Positions 46,820 to 55,320 are shown, numbered from the stretch's first letter. The stretch is 64,000 bases of DNA from Saccharopolyspora spinosa NRRL 18395 (GCF_000194155.1 NZ_GL877883.1:54572-118571); one strand, 5' to 3'. Notes: a model not told the origin generated them from the letters alone. Numbers and translations: made by a program.

Positions 46820-47239
46820 ATGCGCATCATCCACGAGCAGGCACGCAACTGGTTCGCGCAGGCTCGGGTGGCACACCTGGCCAGCGTCGATGAGCTGGGA
46901 CGACCGCACCTGGTGCCGGTCGTCTTCGTGACGCGCGGGGATGTGATCGTCACCGCGGTGGACCGGAAGCCGAAGCGGACCGCGAACCTCAAGCGGCTGC
47001 GCAACATCGCGGCGAATCCGCGGGTGGCGCTGCTCGTGGACCACTACGAGGACGACTGGTCCCGCCTGTGGTGGGTCCGCGCCGACGGCGAGGCCGAGTT
47101 GGCCGAAAGCGCCGCGCACCCGGACTTGCTCGCCGAACTCGTGGCGAAGTACCCGCAGTACCGGGAGAACCCGCCGACCGGCACGTTGATCCTGGTCCGG
47201 GTCACGCGCTGGAGCGGCTGGGCCTTCGCAGAGCGGTGA
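46820..47239 (+). CDS. F420-dependent PPOX-class oxidoreductase (TIGR03668-like)
   Basis: 139 residues from ATG 46820. It begins MRIIHEQARNWFAQARVAHL, then ASVDELGRPHLVPVVFVTRG, KPKRTANLKRLRNIAANPRV and VDHYEDDWSRLWWVRADG, a split beta-barrel flavin/F420-binding fold. The pattern resembles the actinobacterial TIGR03668 group of F420-binding proteins, sometimes linked to cofactor F420-dependent reduction of small substrates. The start codon lies in the perfect palindrome GATGCGCATC (46819-46828). Transcript end: see the interrupted hairpin at 47.25-47.44 kb. Confidence 0.85.
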   Translation: MRIIHEQARNWFAQARVAHLASVDELGRPHLVPVVFVTRGDVIVTAVDRKPKRTANLKRLRNIAANPRVALLVDHYEDDWSRLWWVRADGEAELAESAAHPDLLAELVAKYPQYRENPPTGTLILVRVTRWSGWAFAER

Positions 47240-47273
47240 GCGCCAGCGGCCATGAACGCTTTCGGGGGTCGTA

Positions 47274-47421
47274 GAGGCTGTTTCGTGAGTGATCGTCCCA
47301 GTTGCGGTAGGCGGGCTCTTGTCTTTGGAACGGTGCAGCCCACCCTCGCAGCTCCCGTCCAGGCGGCGTCTGAGGTTCCGCTACCCGCGCCGCCACGCAG
47401 GACGAGTCCGGAAACAGCCTC
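47274..47421. mobile_element. MITE-like element, short copy with TA duplication
   Basis: 148 nt bounded by GAGGCTGTTTC and its inverted complement GAAACAGCCTC, with TA directly on both sides (47272-47273 and 47422-47423). The internal part shares CTTGTCTTTG, CCCACCCTCGCAGCT and GGCGGCGTCTGAGGTTCCGC with the other copies. It encodes no transposase. It lies within the loop of a hairpin formed by GAACGCTTTCGGG (47254-47266) and CCCGAAAACGCTC (about 47429-47441), so it probably split a terminator. Confidence 0.78.
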
Positions 47422-47439
47422 TACCGCGCCCGAAAACGC

Positions 47440-47697
47440 TCACGGGCGCTTTCGCTCCAGGTGGACGACATCCGAGTCGAGGTCGAGCGGGCCGCCGGCC
47501 TCGCGGTCATCCTCCTTCACGACCTCCACCCAGGCGAGCTGTTCGAGCTGGTGCTTGGCCCCCGCGCTGAACAGGCCCTCGACGCCCAGCGCGGCGGAGG
47601 CCGTCCGGCGCTGCTCCGCAGATCGCTCGCCGGGGTGCTGCTCAGCAGCGCGCTGCTCCCGCCGCCGCTTCGCACGACCGGCTCGATCAATGGCCAT
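47440..47697 (-). CDS. Small conserved-looking hypothetical protein
   Basis: 85 residues from ATG 47697. A basic N-terminus (DRAGRAKRRREQRAAEQHPG) is followed by helical EQRRTASAALGVEGLFSAGA and KHQLEQLAWVEVVKEDDREA, ending in LDSDVVHLERKRP. No domain is recognised, but the composition and third-position GC are coding-like, and comparable small proteins are recalled from actinomycetes. The stop codon lies next to the hairpin that the MITE-like element interrupts. It is convergent with the F420-type gene. Confidence 0.65.
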   Translation of the reverse strand: MAIDRAGRAKRRREQRAAEQHPGERSAEQRRTASAALGVEGLFSAGAKHQLEQLAWVEVVKEDDREAGGPLDLDSDVVHLERKRP

Positions 47698-47811
47698 GCA
47701 TCCAGGCTAGTCCGGCATCTGCGCTGCTGACCGGCGCTGCCGACGATGCGCCAACCGCCTGCCCGGCCGGACCGACGACCGCCGGAGGTGGGTCAACTAG
47801 GCTGCGATTCC

Positions 47812-48120
47812 GTGCCCGATCCGTACTTTGTCCTGGTCAGCACGGCGGAACTCGCGGATCTGGCGAGCGCGCTGGACGTCATCGACGGCCACGCCGAGCT
47901 CAACCACCGCTACCGCAAGCTGATCGCCGACTCCCGCCAGGTCCTGGCGGCCGACGAGATCCGCCTCACCCAGGCCCGCGGCCTCGCCAAGCGGCTGATG
48001 GTGCTGGTCAAAGCAGCCGGCCCCGGTTTCCGCGACGGGCTGCCCGAGGTGGCCCGCACGGCGCTCGACGTGGGCCTGGCGCAGGCTGACGCGCTGGTCT
48101 TCCGTCCCGAGGAGGATTGA
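47812..48120 (+). CDS. Small hypothetical protein
   Basis: 102 residues from GTG 47812; the frame is open to 47746 but MRQPPARPDRRPPE does not look coding. It has helical segments FVLVSTAELADLASALDVID, YRKLIADSRQVLAADEIRLT and LAKRLMVLVKAAGPGF. No domain is recognised. It ends 76 nt before tRNA-Tyr on the same strand. Confidence 0.6.
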   Translation: MPDPYFVLVSTAELADLASALDVIDGHAELNHRYRKLIADSRQVLAADEIRLTQARGLAKRLMVLVKAAGPGFRDGLPEVARTALDVGLAQADALVFRPEED

Positions 48121-48196
48121 GCGGGCAACCCCCAGTGAAACTGGTGGCAGGCGGTATGTATTCTTTTCTTCGCAAGCCAGCAATGCTGGCGCGCAT

Positions 48197-48278
48197 GCCA
48201 GGTTGCCCGAGCGGCCAAAGGGAGCTGACTGTAAATCAGCCGGCATTGCCTTCGGAGGTTCGAATCCTCCACCTGGCA
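48197..48278 (+). tRNA. tRNA-Tyr (anticodon GTA)
   Basis: Begins GCCAGGTTGCCCGAGCGGCC, with anticodon loop CTGTAAA on stem CTGA/TCAG, a long variable arm (GGCATTGCCTTC region), T-arm GGTTCGAATCC and acceptor ACCTGGC-A. The long variable arm is as expected for a class II tRNA. CCA is not encoded. Confidence 0.95.
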
Positions 48279-48288
48279 CCCGCAAAAC

Positions 48289-48329
48289 CGACCCCGTGGC
48301 CAGACGAACTGGTCGCGGGGTCGTTTTTT
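48289..48329 (+). terminator. Terminator after tRNA-Tyr
   Basis: CGACCCCG (48289-48296) pairs with CGGGGTCG (48316-48323), with an inner CCAG/CTGG stem, followed by TTTTTT. A classic intrinsic terminator. Confidence 0.88.
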
Positions 48330-48444
48330 GCGCATCGGGCACGCCGGGCACCGCGATTGGGACCAAGCCCACAGCGCCGCCCGGTAGCGTGTATCCGCAG
48401 ATGATTCGCAGATCCGCTGCTGCGGCCCAACGGGAGGTAGACAG

Positions 48445-48936
48445 TTGGCAAACCCGTCCTTCGACGTGGTGAGCAAGGTGGACCACCAAGAGGTGGACAA
48501 CGCGCTGAACCAGGCGGCCAAGGAGCTCGCCAACCGGTTCGACTTCCGCGGCACCGGCGCCAAGATCCAGTGGTCCGGCGAGGAAGCCGTGGTGCTGGAG
48601 TCGGAGACCGAGGAGCGCTGCAAGGCCGCCATCGAGGTCTTCAAGGAGAAGTTAATCAAGCGCGGCATCTCGCTGAAGGCGCTGGACATGGGCGAGCCCG
48701 CCAGCTCCGGCCAGATCTACAAGGCCACCGGCAAGGTCGTGCAGGGCATCTCGCAGGACGTCGCGAAGAAGATCTCCAAGAAGATCCGCGACGAGGGCCC
48801 GAAGGGCGTTCAGGCCCAGATCCAGGGCGAGCAGCTGCGGGTGTCCGGCAAGAAGAAGGACGACCTGCAGGCCGTGATCCAGTTGCTGAAGTCGAGCGAC
48901 TTCGACGTCGCGCTCCAGTTCGAGAATTTCCGGTAA
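48445..48936 (+). CDS. yajQ: YajQ-family nucleotide-binding protein
   Basis: 163 residues from TTG 48445 with GGGAGG 7 nt upstream. It begins MANPSFDVVSKVDHQEVDNA, has NRFDFRGTGAKIQWSGEEAV, EKLIKRGISLKALDMGEP and ends SSDFDVALQFENFR. This is the complete YajQ/DUF520 pattern of two ferredoxin-like domains. YajQ proteins bind RNA or GTP, and some bind c-di-GMP as effectors; a link with the EAL phosphodiesterase at 42.9 kb is conceivable but unsupported. 21 nt separate it from rfbA. Confidence 0.96.
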   Translation: MANPSFDVVSKVDHQEVDNALNQAAKELANRFDFRGTGAKIQWSGEEAVVLESETEERCKAAIEVFKEKLIKRGISLKALDMGEPASSGQIYKATGKVVQGISQDVAKKISKKIRDEGPKGVQAQIQGEQLRVSGKKKDDLQAVIQLLKSSDFDVALQFENFR

Positions 48937-48957
48937 TCCACCGCTGGAGGTATCCGG

Positions 48958-49839
48958 GTGAAGGGGATCGTGCTGGCGGGTGGCAACGGGACCCGGCTGC
49001 ATCCGCTGACGCAGGCCGTGTCCAAACAGCTACTTCCGGTGTACGACAAGCCGATGATCTACTACCCGCTGTCGGTGCTGATGCTGGCCGGCATCCGGGA
49101 CGTGCTGCTGATCTCGACCCCGGCCGACATGCCGTTGTTCCAGCGGCTGCTCGGGAACGGGTCGCAGTTCGGCATTCGGATCGAGTACGCCGAGCAGTCC
49201 CAGCCCAACGGGCTAGCCGAGGCGTTCGTGATCGGTGCCGACTTCGTCGGCGACGACTCGGTGGCGTTGGTGCTCGGCGACAACATCTTTTACGGGCAGG
49301 GCTTTTCCGGGATCCTCCAGCAGTGCGTCCGGGAGCTCGACGGCTGCACGCTGTTCGGCTACCCGGTCCGCGACCCGCAGCGCTACGGCGTCGGTGAGGT
49401 GGACGACGACGGTCGGCTGTTGTCCATCGTGGAGAAGCCGGAGCGGCCGAAGTCCAACATGGCCATCACCGGCCTGTACTTCTACGACAACGACGTGGTG
49501 CGCATCGCCAAGGGGCTCACGCCGTCGGCCCGCGGCGAGCTGGAGATCACCGACGTCAACCTGGCCTACCTGCAGGAGGGCCGGGCGCACCTGACCAAGC
49601 TCGGCCGCGGGTTCGCCTGGCTGGACACCGGGACCCACGACTCGCTAGTGGAGGCCTCGCAGTTCGTGCAGGTGCTGGAGCACCGGCAGGGCGTGCGGAT
49701 CGCCTGCCTGGAGGAGATCGCCCTGCGCATGGGCTACATCTCGGCCGACGACTGTTTCGCGCTGGGCGTGAAGCTGGCCAAGTCGGGCTACGGCGAGTAC
49801 GTCATGGACGTCGCCCGCAACTCCGGCGCGCGGGGCTGA
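48958..49839 (+). CDS. rfbA: Glucose-1-phosphate thymidylyltransferase
   Basis: 293 residues from GTG 48958. It has KGIVLAGGNGTRLHPLTQAV (sugar nucleotidyltransferase loop with the catalytic Arg), KQLLPVYDKPMIYYPLS, LVLGDNIFYG and a long C-terminal helical region (LGVKLAKSGYGEYV). The length fits RmlA (about 290). It joins dTTP and glucose-1-phosphate to dTDP-glucose, the first step of dTDP-rhamnose synthesis, which actinobacteria use in cell-wall linkage and glycosylation. The other rml genes are not nearby. It probably shares a transcript with yajQ. Confidence 0.95.
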   Translation: MKGIVLAGGNGTRLHPLTQAVSKQLLPVYDKPMIYYPLSVLMLAGIRDVLLISTPADMPLFQRLLGNGSQFGIRIEYAEQSQPNGLAEAFVIGADFVGDDSVALVLGDNIFYGQGFSGILQQCVRELDGCTLFGYPVRDPQRYGVGEVDDDGRLLSIVEKPERPKSNMAITGLYFYDNDVVRIAKGLTPSARGELEITDVNLAYLQEGRAHLTKLGRGFAWLDTGTHDSLVEASQFVQVLEHRQGVRIACLEEIALRMGYISADDCFALGVKLAKSGYGEYVMDVARNSGARG

Positions 49840-49850
49840 CCCGAGCTCGT

Positions 49851-49872
49851 CCGATTTCCATTGAAATCGCGG
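49851..49872. repeat. TTTCMATTGAAA-family palindrome after rfbA
   Basis: CGATTTC CATT GAAATCG (49852-49869) is a hairpin followed by CGGACC, in the 78 nt between convergent rfbA and htpX. It shares core and tail with the elements at 26.1 and 58.5 kb and may also act as terminator. Confidence 0.7.
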
Positions 49873-49917
49873 ACCGTCGGCGTGTCGTAGTCCGGTGCGC
49901 CGATATTCCGGGCGGCG

Positions 49918-50793
49918 TCACCAGGCCGGGGGTAGTTGGTGGCCGGCCATGCCCTCCAGGCGGCGAATGCGGTCGGCCATCGGCGGGTGCGTGGAGAACA
50001 GCCGGGCCAGCCGCTCGCCGGGGCGGAACGGGTTGGCGATCATCAGGTGCGACTGCGACACCAGCTGCGGCTCCGGTGACAGCGGCGCCTGCTGGGTTCC
50101 GCGCTCCAGCTTGCGCAGCGCGGATGCCAGCGCGAGCGGATCTCCGGTCAGCTGCGCCCCGGACGCGTCGGCCTGGTACTCGCGGGACCGGCTGACGGCC
50201 ATCTGCACCACGGCCGCCGCGATCGGGCCCAGCAGCGCCACCAGCAGCATCGCGAACGGGTTGGGCCGGTCCTCGTCCTGGCCGCCGAACATGCCGAAGA
50301 GCAGCCCGAAGTTGGCCAGGAACGTGACCACGCTGGCCAACGCCCCGGCGATGCTGGAGATCAGGATGTCGCGGTTGTAGACGTGCGAGAGCTCGTGACC
50401 GAGGACGGCGCGCAGCTCGCGCTCGTTGAGCAGTTCGAGAATCCCGGCCGTGCAGCACACTGCGGCGTTGCGCGGGTTCCGGCCGGTGGCGAAGGCATTG
50501 GGCGCCCGCGTCGGACTGATGTAGAGCGCGGGCATCGGCTGTCTCGCCGAGGTCGCCAGCTCCCGCACGATCCGGTACATGGCGGGCTGTTCGGCCTCCG
50601 ACACCGGCCGGGCGCGCATCGCGCGCAGGGCCAGGTTGGCCGAGTTGAAGTACGCGTAGCCGTTCATGCCCAGCGCCACGAAGAACGCAATGACCAGGCC
50701 GGCCCGGCCGAAGATCGACCCGACCAGCAGCACCAGCGCGCTCATGCCGCCGAGCAGCAGCGCGGTCTTCAAACCGTTGACGTGACTGTGCAC
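49918..50793 (-). CDS. htpX: HtpX-type membrane metalloprotease
   Basis: 291 residues from GTG 50793, with GGAGG 8 nt upstream; ATG 50820 is an alternative. Two N-terminal transmembrane helices (ALLLGGMSALVLLVGSIFG, AGLVIAFFVALGMNGYAYF), the M48 zinc motif GHELSHVYNRD (HExxH), two more helices and the third ligand region REYQADASGA, followed by LARLFSTHPPMADRI. Matches HtpX, which with FtsH degrades misfolded membrane proteins. It is monocistronic and convergent with rfbA. Confidence 0.95.
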   Translation of the reverse strand: MHSHVNGLKTALLLGGMSALVLLVGSIFGRAGLVIAFFVALGMNGYAYFNSANLALRAMRARPVSEAEQPAMYRIVRELATSARQPMPALYISPTRAPNAFATGRNPRNAAVCCTAGILELLNERELRAVLGHELSHVYNRDILISSIAGALASVVTFLANFGLLFGMFGGQDEDRPNPFAMLLVALLGPIAAAVVQMAVSRSREYQADASGAQLTGDPLALASALRKLERGTQQAPLSPEPQLVSQSHLMIANPFRPGERLARLFSTHPPMADRIRRLEGMAGHQLPPAW

Positions 50794-51075
50794 CGTGCCT
50801 GCCTCCGCCCAAGGGCTCATCCGGTGATCGTGGGATCGCCGGATTGCCTCTCGTGACACCCTTCCACGTATTCCGAAGGTCACCCAGAAAACGAGCAGGC
50901 GCAGGTCGTAGTTCCGCTGGGCGGGTGTGCTGAAGCCAACGTCTTCGGAGGTGATCGGCGTGCCGGTCGCCCGTGAGACGCCTTGACATAATCGATCTTT
51001 AGCTGAATCCGGGCCGGTACCGGTTCGACCCCATCAGCATCGAGCTCGGGGGGTCCTGGAGCAGTAGCCTAGGCA
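50794..51075. other. Intergenic region upstream of htpX
   Basis: No gene is recognised. TTGACA (50983-50988, plus strand) is a possible -35, but nothing lies downstream on that strand except the converging dimethylargininase gene. Confidence 0.35.
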
Positions 51076-51118
51076 GGACGAAGGGCGTCGCCGCAGGTCG
51101 ATGACGCCCTTCGCGTCC
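51076..51118 (-). terminator. Terminator of the dimethylargininase-like gene
   Basis: GGACGAAGGGCGTC (51076-51089) pairs with GACGCCCTTCGCGTCC (51103-51118), one bulge, just past the stop at 51139. Confidence 0.8.
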
Positions 51119-51138
51119 CCCTCAAGGCGTGCGTCCCA

Positions 51139-51993
51139 TCAGGCGTGCAGTTCCATCGTGCAGCACTTCGGTCCGCCGCCGGACTTCCGGAGTTCGGAGA
51201 CGTCCAGCAGAATCGGCTCGTAGCCGCAGCCGGCCAGCTGCGCGGCGAGCCCGGTCGCCTCCAGCGGCAGCACCACGTGACGACCGTCGGAGACCCCGTT
51301 CAGGCCGAGGCAGGCGGCGTCGGCCTGCTCGGCGATCACGGCGTCCGGGAACATCCGCTCCAGCACGCGGCGCGACCCGGCCGAGAACGCCTCCGGGAAG
51401 TATGCGATCTGCGCCCGCTCGCCGCGTTCCAGCACGAACAGCGCGGTGTCCAGGTGGTAGTAGCGCGGGTCGACCAGCCGCAGCGACACCACGGGCACTC
51501 CGAGCACCTCCTGGGCCTCGGCGTGCGCCTCGGGGTCGGTGCGGAACCCGCTGCCGGCCAGCAGCACCCGGCCGGTCCAGGCGAAGTCGCCCTCGGCCTC
51601 GTTGATCCGGGACGGCATCACCAGGTTCCGGTAGCCGCGGGTGACGAACCAGCGCCGGAAGTGCTCGGCCTCGGCGGCCCGCTGCGGAGCCCGGAACCGG
51701 GCGCCCAGCACCCGGTCGTCGATCACGGTCGCCGAGTTGGCGGCGAACACCATGTCGGGCAGGCCGGGCTGCGGTTCGACCACCTCGACGACGTGCCCGA
51801 GCCGCTCGTACGTGCGCTTCAGCGCCTCCCACTGGGCCATCGCCAGGTCGGCGTCCACCGGCGTACCGGGATCCATCCACGGGTTGATCGAATACGCGAC
51901 GGTGAAGTACTTGGGCGTGCACATCACGTAGTGCCGCGTGGTGGCCTGCAGCGGCGCGAGCATTTCTACAGCCTGAGCGGCAGTGACCGTCAT
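51139..51993 (-). CDS. Dimethylargininase (DDAH)-like amidinotransferase-family hydrolase
   Basis: 284 residues from ATG 51993. It carries PDMVFAANSATVIDD, RNLVMPSRINEAEGDFAWTG, DPRYYHLDTALFVLERGE (catalytic His) and a C-terminal GGGPKCCTMELHA with the nucleophilic Cys. This is the guanidine-modifying (pentein) fold of DDAH, which converts methylarginines to citrulline and methylamine; arginine- or ornithine-handling relatives are alternatives. It is divergent from an AsnC-type regulator with a 65-nt AT-rich spacer, a frequent pairing for amino-acid catabolism genes, suggesting control by that regulator. Confidence 0.88.
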   Translation of the reverse strand: MTVTAAQAVEMLAPLQATTRHYVMCTPKYFTVAYSINPWMDPGTPVDADLAMAQWEALKRTYERLGHVVEVVEPQPGLPDMVFAANSATVIDDRVLGARFRAPQRAAEAEHFRRWFVTRGYRNLVMPSRINEAEGDFAWTGRVLLAGSGFRTDPEAHAEAQEVLGVPVVSLRLVDPRYYHLDTALFVLERGERAQIAYFPEAFSAGSRRVLERMFPDAVIAEQADAACLGLNGVSDGRHVVLPLEATGLAAQLAGCGYEPILLDVSELRKSGGGPKCCTMELHA

Positions 51994-52058
51994 GAATCGA
52001 AATCTAAGTGTTGGCCTGACGAGCTATCAACAACGCTCCGTTCGTTTTTTGCGGCAGA
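51994..52058. promoter_or_regulatory. AT-rich divergent promoter/operator for DDAH and AsnC genes
   Basis: 65 nt containing TCAACAACG, GTTCGTTTTTTGCG and AATGTTGCG, locally AT-rich, between divergent starts. AsnC/Lrp proteins bind such sites. No exact -10/-35 pair is assigned. Confidence 0.45.
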
Positions 52059-52511
52059 ATGTTGCGTATGGACGCTTTGGACCAACGAATCATTTCGCAA
52101 CTGGTCGCCGATGCCCGGGCGAGCTACGCGGAGATCGGCGCGGAGGTGGGCCTGTCCGCGCCCGCAGTGAAGCGGCGGGTGGACAAGCTGCTGGACCTGG
52201 GCGTGCTGCAGGGGTTCACCGCAGTCGTGGACCCGGAGGCGCTGGGCTGGGGAACCGAGGCGTTCGTGGAGGTGCACTGCGAGGGCAACGTCCCGGCGCA
52301 CCGGATCCGCGTCGGGCTCGAACCGCTGCCGGAGGTGGTCGCGGCCTACACGGTGTCTGGGGAGGCCGACGCGATCGTGCACCTGCGGGCGGCGAACATA
52401 CACCACCTCGAAGAGGCGATGGAGCGCCTGCGCTCGGTGGAGTTCGTGAGCCGGACGGTGTCCACAGTGGTCCTCTCCCGGCTCCTGGAGCGCCAACCCC
52501 AGCCGGAGTGA
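52059..52511 (+). CDS. Lrp/AsnC-family transcriptional regulator
   Basis: 150 residues from ATG 52059 (ATG 52068 gives MDALDQRII, the usual family start, so either is possible). HTH: DALDQRIISQLVADARASYA, then EIGAEVGLSAPAVKRRVDKL. The C-terminal RAM domain has GTEAFVEVHCEGNVP, YTVSGEADAIVHLRAANIHH and RTVSTVVLSRLL. It is likely an amino-acid-responsive regulator of the divergent dimethylargininase gene and of itself. It is followed by the convergent sunset-motif protein gene. Confidence 0.93.
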   Translation: MLRMDALDQRIISQLVADARASYAEIGAEVGLSAPAVKRRVDKLLDLGVLQGFTAVVDPEALGWGTEAFVEVHCEGNVPAHRIRVGLEPLPEVVAAYTVSGEADAIVHLRAANIHHLEEAMERLRSVEFVSRTVSTVVLSRLLERQPQPE

Positions 52512-52554
52512 AGCCCCCCGAACCCTTCGCCGACCTCGTTTCGGTTAGCGGGCC

Positions 52555-53814
52555 TCAGGTGGCGCGTTGGCCGTACCAGGGTTCGAAGCCGGCAATCTCG
52601 GCGTCGGCCGGGGTGCGGAACCAAACGTCGGCGACGATCTTGCCGTAAGCCGGCGATTCGGGGCTGTGGTACTGCCGGGACGCGAAGTGTCCCTTGATCA
52701 TCGGCCCCGAGCCGCCCGCCCGACCGGGCCGCGGCCCGGCACCGGGCGTGCGCCGCGGCAGCGGCGGCGGGACCTTCGGGATCACCTGCGTCGCATCCGC
52801 TCCGACCGGCGGCACGTACGGCGTCTCCGACGCCCCGCCGCTTCGCGGCCGCACCGACTCGAACAGCGACCGCAGCTGCCCGGACAACCGCGACTCCGTC
52901 GCGTCGTCCGCTCCGCGCTCCGCGTTCCCGGTCTCCGGGGGCTCCGCCTGCTTCGCAGGCGTCCCGGCGACGAGCTCCGCGGCGGCTTCCGCGGCGATCG
53001 CCGCGATCACTTCCTCGGGAGATCTCGCCGACGACTCCGTCGTCTCGGGCTCCGCGTCCGGCCACACCGTCGCGGGTTCTGCAGGCTGCTCCCTGGCGGG
53101 CGTCCGCAGGGTCTCGGCCCACTCCCCGACGACCTGCGGTTCCACCACCGGTTCGACGACCGTGTCGGGCTCGGCCGACGCCTGCCGCGAGGCAGGTTTC
53201 CGTGTGGCCGCAACGGATTCCGCCGATATCGGCGTCTTGTCAGGCTTCCGTGCCGTCCCAGCTGATTCCGCCGAGGCCTGCGGCGTAGCCGCGCCACCGG
53301 CCGACTCCGGCTTCGCCGTCCCGGCGGGCTCCTCAGCTCTCGGCGGCTGCGCCCCGGCGCGCTCCCCGGGCCCGGGCGGCGTCACCGGGCCGCGCGGCTG
53401 CACCGCAGTCACCGCGGCGTCGTCGCGGTTCGCTCCGACCGCGTTCACGCGCTCGTCCCACTCGCGGAACCACTCGCTGTCGTTGTCGTTGCGCGCGGGC
53501 TTCACCTGCTCCGGGGCCACCCAGGGCCGCGGGGCTCGCCCCCAGTCGCCGACCTCCGGCTCGTCCGGCTCCCGGCGTTGTGGCGTCGAACGCAGCAGGT
53601 CGAACGGGGCATCACCGGCGGTCCGCTCGTCCGCGTCGTAGCCCTCGTAGCCGCCCGGCTGGTCGTACGCGTACTCGTCCTCCGGGTAGGGTGCGGTGAA
53701 TTCCGCCAGGCGGCGTCGCAGCGGGCGGACGAAGAGCAGCCAGGTGATCAGCGCCCCCAGCGCGAACGCGGCGAGGCTCCACAACCACACCTGGGTGAAC
53801 AGCCAGGTGATCAC
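52555..53814 (-). CDS. Membrane-anchored protein with C-terminal sunset-type motif
   Basis: 419 residues from ATG 53814. One N-terminal transmembrane helix (LWSLAAFALGALITWLLFV), then a 300-residue disordered Ala/Glu/Pro/Arg-rich stretch. The C-terminal motif is GPMIKGHFASRQYHSPESPA then YGKIVADVWFRTPADAEIAG, ending FEPWYGQRAT. That pattern is the sunset-type domain seen in actinobacterial ArfC-like and other envelope proteins. The role is unknown; in mycobacteria such proteins accompany outer-membrane or ammonia-secretion genes. It probably exposes the C-terminal motif on the cytoplasmic side, given the positively charged RPLRRRL after the helix. It stands alone. Confidence 0.83.
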   Translation of the reverse strand: MITWLFTQVWLWSLAAFALGALITWLLFVRPLRRRLAEFTAPYPEDEYAYDQPGGYEGYDADERTAGDAPFDLLRSTPQRREPDEPEVGDWGRAPRPWVAPEQVKPARNDNDSEWFREWDERVNAVGANRDDAAVTAVQPRGPVTPPGPGERAGAQPPRAEEPAGTAKPESAGGAATPQASAESAGTARKPDKTPISAESVAATRKPASRQASAEPDTVVEPVVEPQVVGEWAETLRTPAREQPAEPATVWPDAEPETTESSARSPEEVIAAIAAEAAAELVAGTPAKQAEPPETGNAERGADDATESRLSGQLRSLFESVRPRSGGASETPYVPPVGADATQVIPKVPPPLPRRTPGAGPRPGRAGGSGPMIKGHFASRQYHSPESPAYGKIVADVWFRTPADAEIAGFEPWYGQRAT

Positions 53815-54008
53815 GAGCGATGTCCCTCCTCAGGGCTCCAGCAGCGTCGCCAGTTCTCCGAGGGATACCTACCACGGGACACCTCTGCCGAGGGCCAGCT
53901 TGACCGGCTCGTGACACGCTCGGGTTGCCCTCGCACAACTTTCCGGGCACGCGAACGCTGTGGCTCTATCGGTTTTCCTGCCGACTATGAGTCTTTTCGG
54001 GTGCCACA
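53815..54008. other. Upstream region of the sunset-motif gene
   Basis: No gene; GGGACATCGCTCGTGATC-type sequence and a promoter presumably lie here, ahead of the MITE-like element at 54009. Confidence 0.3.
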
Positions 54009-54179
54009 GAGGCTGTTTTGGAAGTGGTCGTCCGGGATGTGGCAGGCCGGGCTTTTGTCTTTGAACCGGCGCCAGCCGCTTAGCCCACCTACGCAGCTCG
54101 CACCGCTGCGGATTCTCAGACGTCGTCTGACGTTTCCGCTACCCGCACCACTACGCAGAACGGTTTTCGAAACAGCCTC
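54009..54179. mobile_element. MITE-like element, second short copy
   Basis: 171 nt from GAGGCTGTTTTGGAA to TTTTCGAAACAGCCTC; the termini are inverted over about 14 bp. Right flank TA, left flank CA, so the TA duplication has decayed. The internal blocks CTTTTGTCTTTGAACCGGCG, CCGCTTAGCCCACC and GATTCTCAGACG match the other copies. It encodes no protein and lies between the sunset-motif gene and the polyprenyl synthase gene. Confidence 0.78.
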
Positions 54180-54245
54180 TACAGCCGCGCAAAGGACGCA
54201 CGGCCAGTGGGACCGGCGGAAGCCCATGATCGCCGCGGGTCCGCC

Positions 54246-55274
54246 TCAGCGAGTTCGCGCCACCACGTAGTCGACCAGCATCCACAACGCTTCGCGGGCC
54301 GGGACGTCCGGCAGCGAGGCGAGCTCCTTGCGGGCGTCGTCGGCGAATTCGTCCAGGGTGGCGCGGGTCCGCGCGAGCCCGTTGGACGCGCGCAGCAGCT
54401 CCAGTGCCTCGTCGACCTCGGCGTCCACGGTCAGCGGCCCGGCGAGCAGTTCGCGCAGTCTCGGGGAGGTGTCCTCGTCGGCCAGCGCGTACAGCATCGG
54501 CAGCGTCCGCACCCCCTCGCGGAGGTCGGTGCCCGGGGTCTTGCCGGACTCGTCGGCCGGCGAGGCGATGTCGATGATGTCGTCGGAGATCTGGAAACCG
54601 GTGCCCAGGATCCGGCCGACCCGTTCCAGCGAGTCGATCGTCGCCTCGTCCACACCGGAGAACCAGGCGCCGAACCGCCCGGCGGTGGCGATCAGCGAAC
54701 CGGTCTTCTCGTAGATCACCGTGAGGTAGAACTCGACGGCCTCCTCGTTCCGACCGAACCCGACCGTCTCCCGCATCTGGCCGGTGACCAGCGCCTCGAA
54801 GGTGCGCGCCATCTGCCGGACCGCTTCGCTGCCGAGGTCGGCGATCAGCCGGGACGCCCGGGCGAACAGGAAGTCGCCGGTCAGGATCGCGACCGAGTTG
54901 TCCCAGCGGGCGTTGGCGCTGGTCGCGCCGCGCCGCATGGTCGCTTCGTCCATCACGTCGTCGTGGTAGAGCGTGGCGAGGTGGATCATCTCGACCACCG
55001 CCGCGGACTTGATCACCGCTTCCGCATCGGGGTCGCCGAACTGCGCGGCGAGCAGCGTGAACAGCGGCCGGAACCGCTTGCCTCCCGCATCCACCAGGTG
55101 CAGCGAGGTGCGAGTGGCGAACTCGAAGTCGCTGCGCACCGATTCGCGCAGCAGCTGCTCCACCCGCGCCAAGCCCTCCCGCACCGAGTCGGCCAACGCC
55201 TCATCGGCGATGTCGAACCCGCCCGATCCGCCCGTGGTCAGCTCACTGATCGGGTCACCCGCTGGCCTGCTCAC
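54246..55274 (-). CDS. Polyprenyl diphosphate synthase
   Basis: 342 residues from GTG 55274; the frame is open to 55337 without better support. Long-chain prenyl transferase: GGKRFRPLFTLLAAQFG, first Asp-rich motif LATLYHDDVMDEA (DDxxD), RRG ATSANARWDN region, and second motif FQISDDIIDIASP (DDxxD). The length and the small residues before the first motif fit hexa- to nonaprenyl synthases that make the menaquinone side chain. It follows nuoN by 46 nt on the same strand, so it is probably cotranscribed with the nuo genes, whose product uses that quinone. The exact chain length cannot be read from sequence. Confidence 0.93.
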   Translation of the reverse strand: MSRPAGDPISELTTGGSGGFDIADEALADSVREGLARVEQLLRESVRSDFEFATRTSLHLVDAGGKRFRPLFTLLAAQFGDPDAEAVIKSAAVVEMIHLATLYHDDVMDEATMRRGATSANARWDNSVAILTGDFLFARASRLIADLGSEAVRQMARTFEALVTGQMRETVGFGRNEEAVEFYLTVIYEKTGSLIATAGRFGAWFSGVDEATIDSLERVGRILGTGFQISDDIIDIASPADESGKTPGTDLREGVRTLPMLYALADEDTSPRLRELLAGPLTVDAEVDEALELLRASNGLARTRATLDEFADDARKELASLPDVPAREALWMLVDYVVARTR

Positions 55275-55320
55275 GTCACCGTCGCCTTCGCTCCCCCGGA
55301 TCGCCCTACGGGCGAGCACT

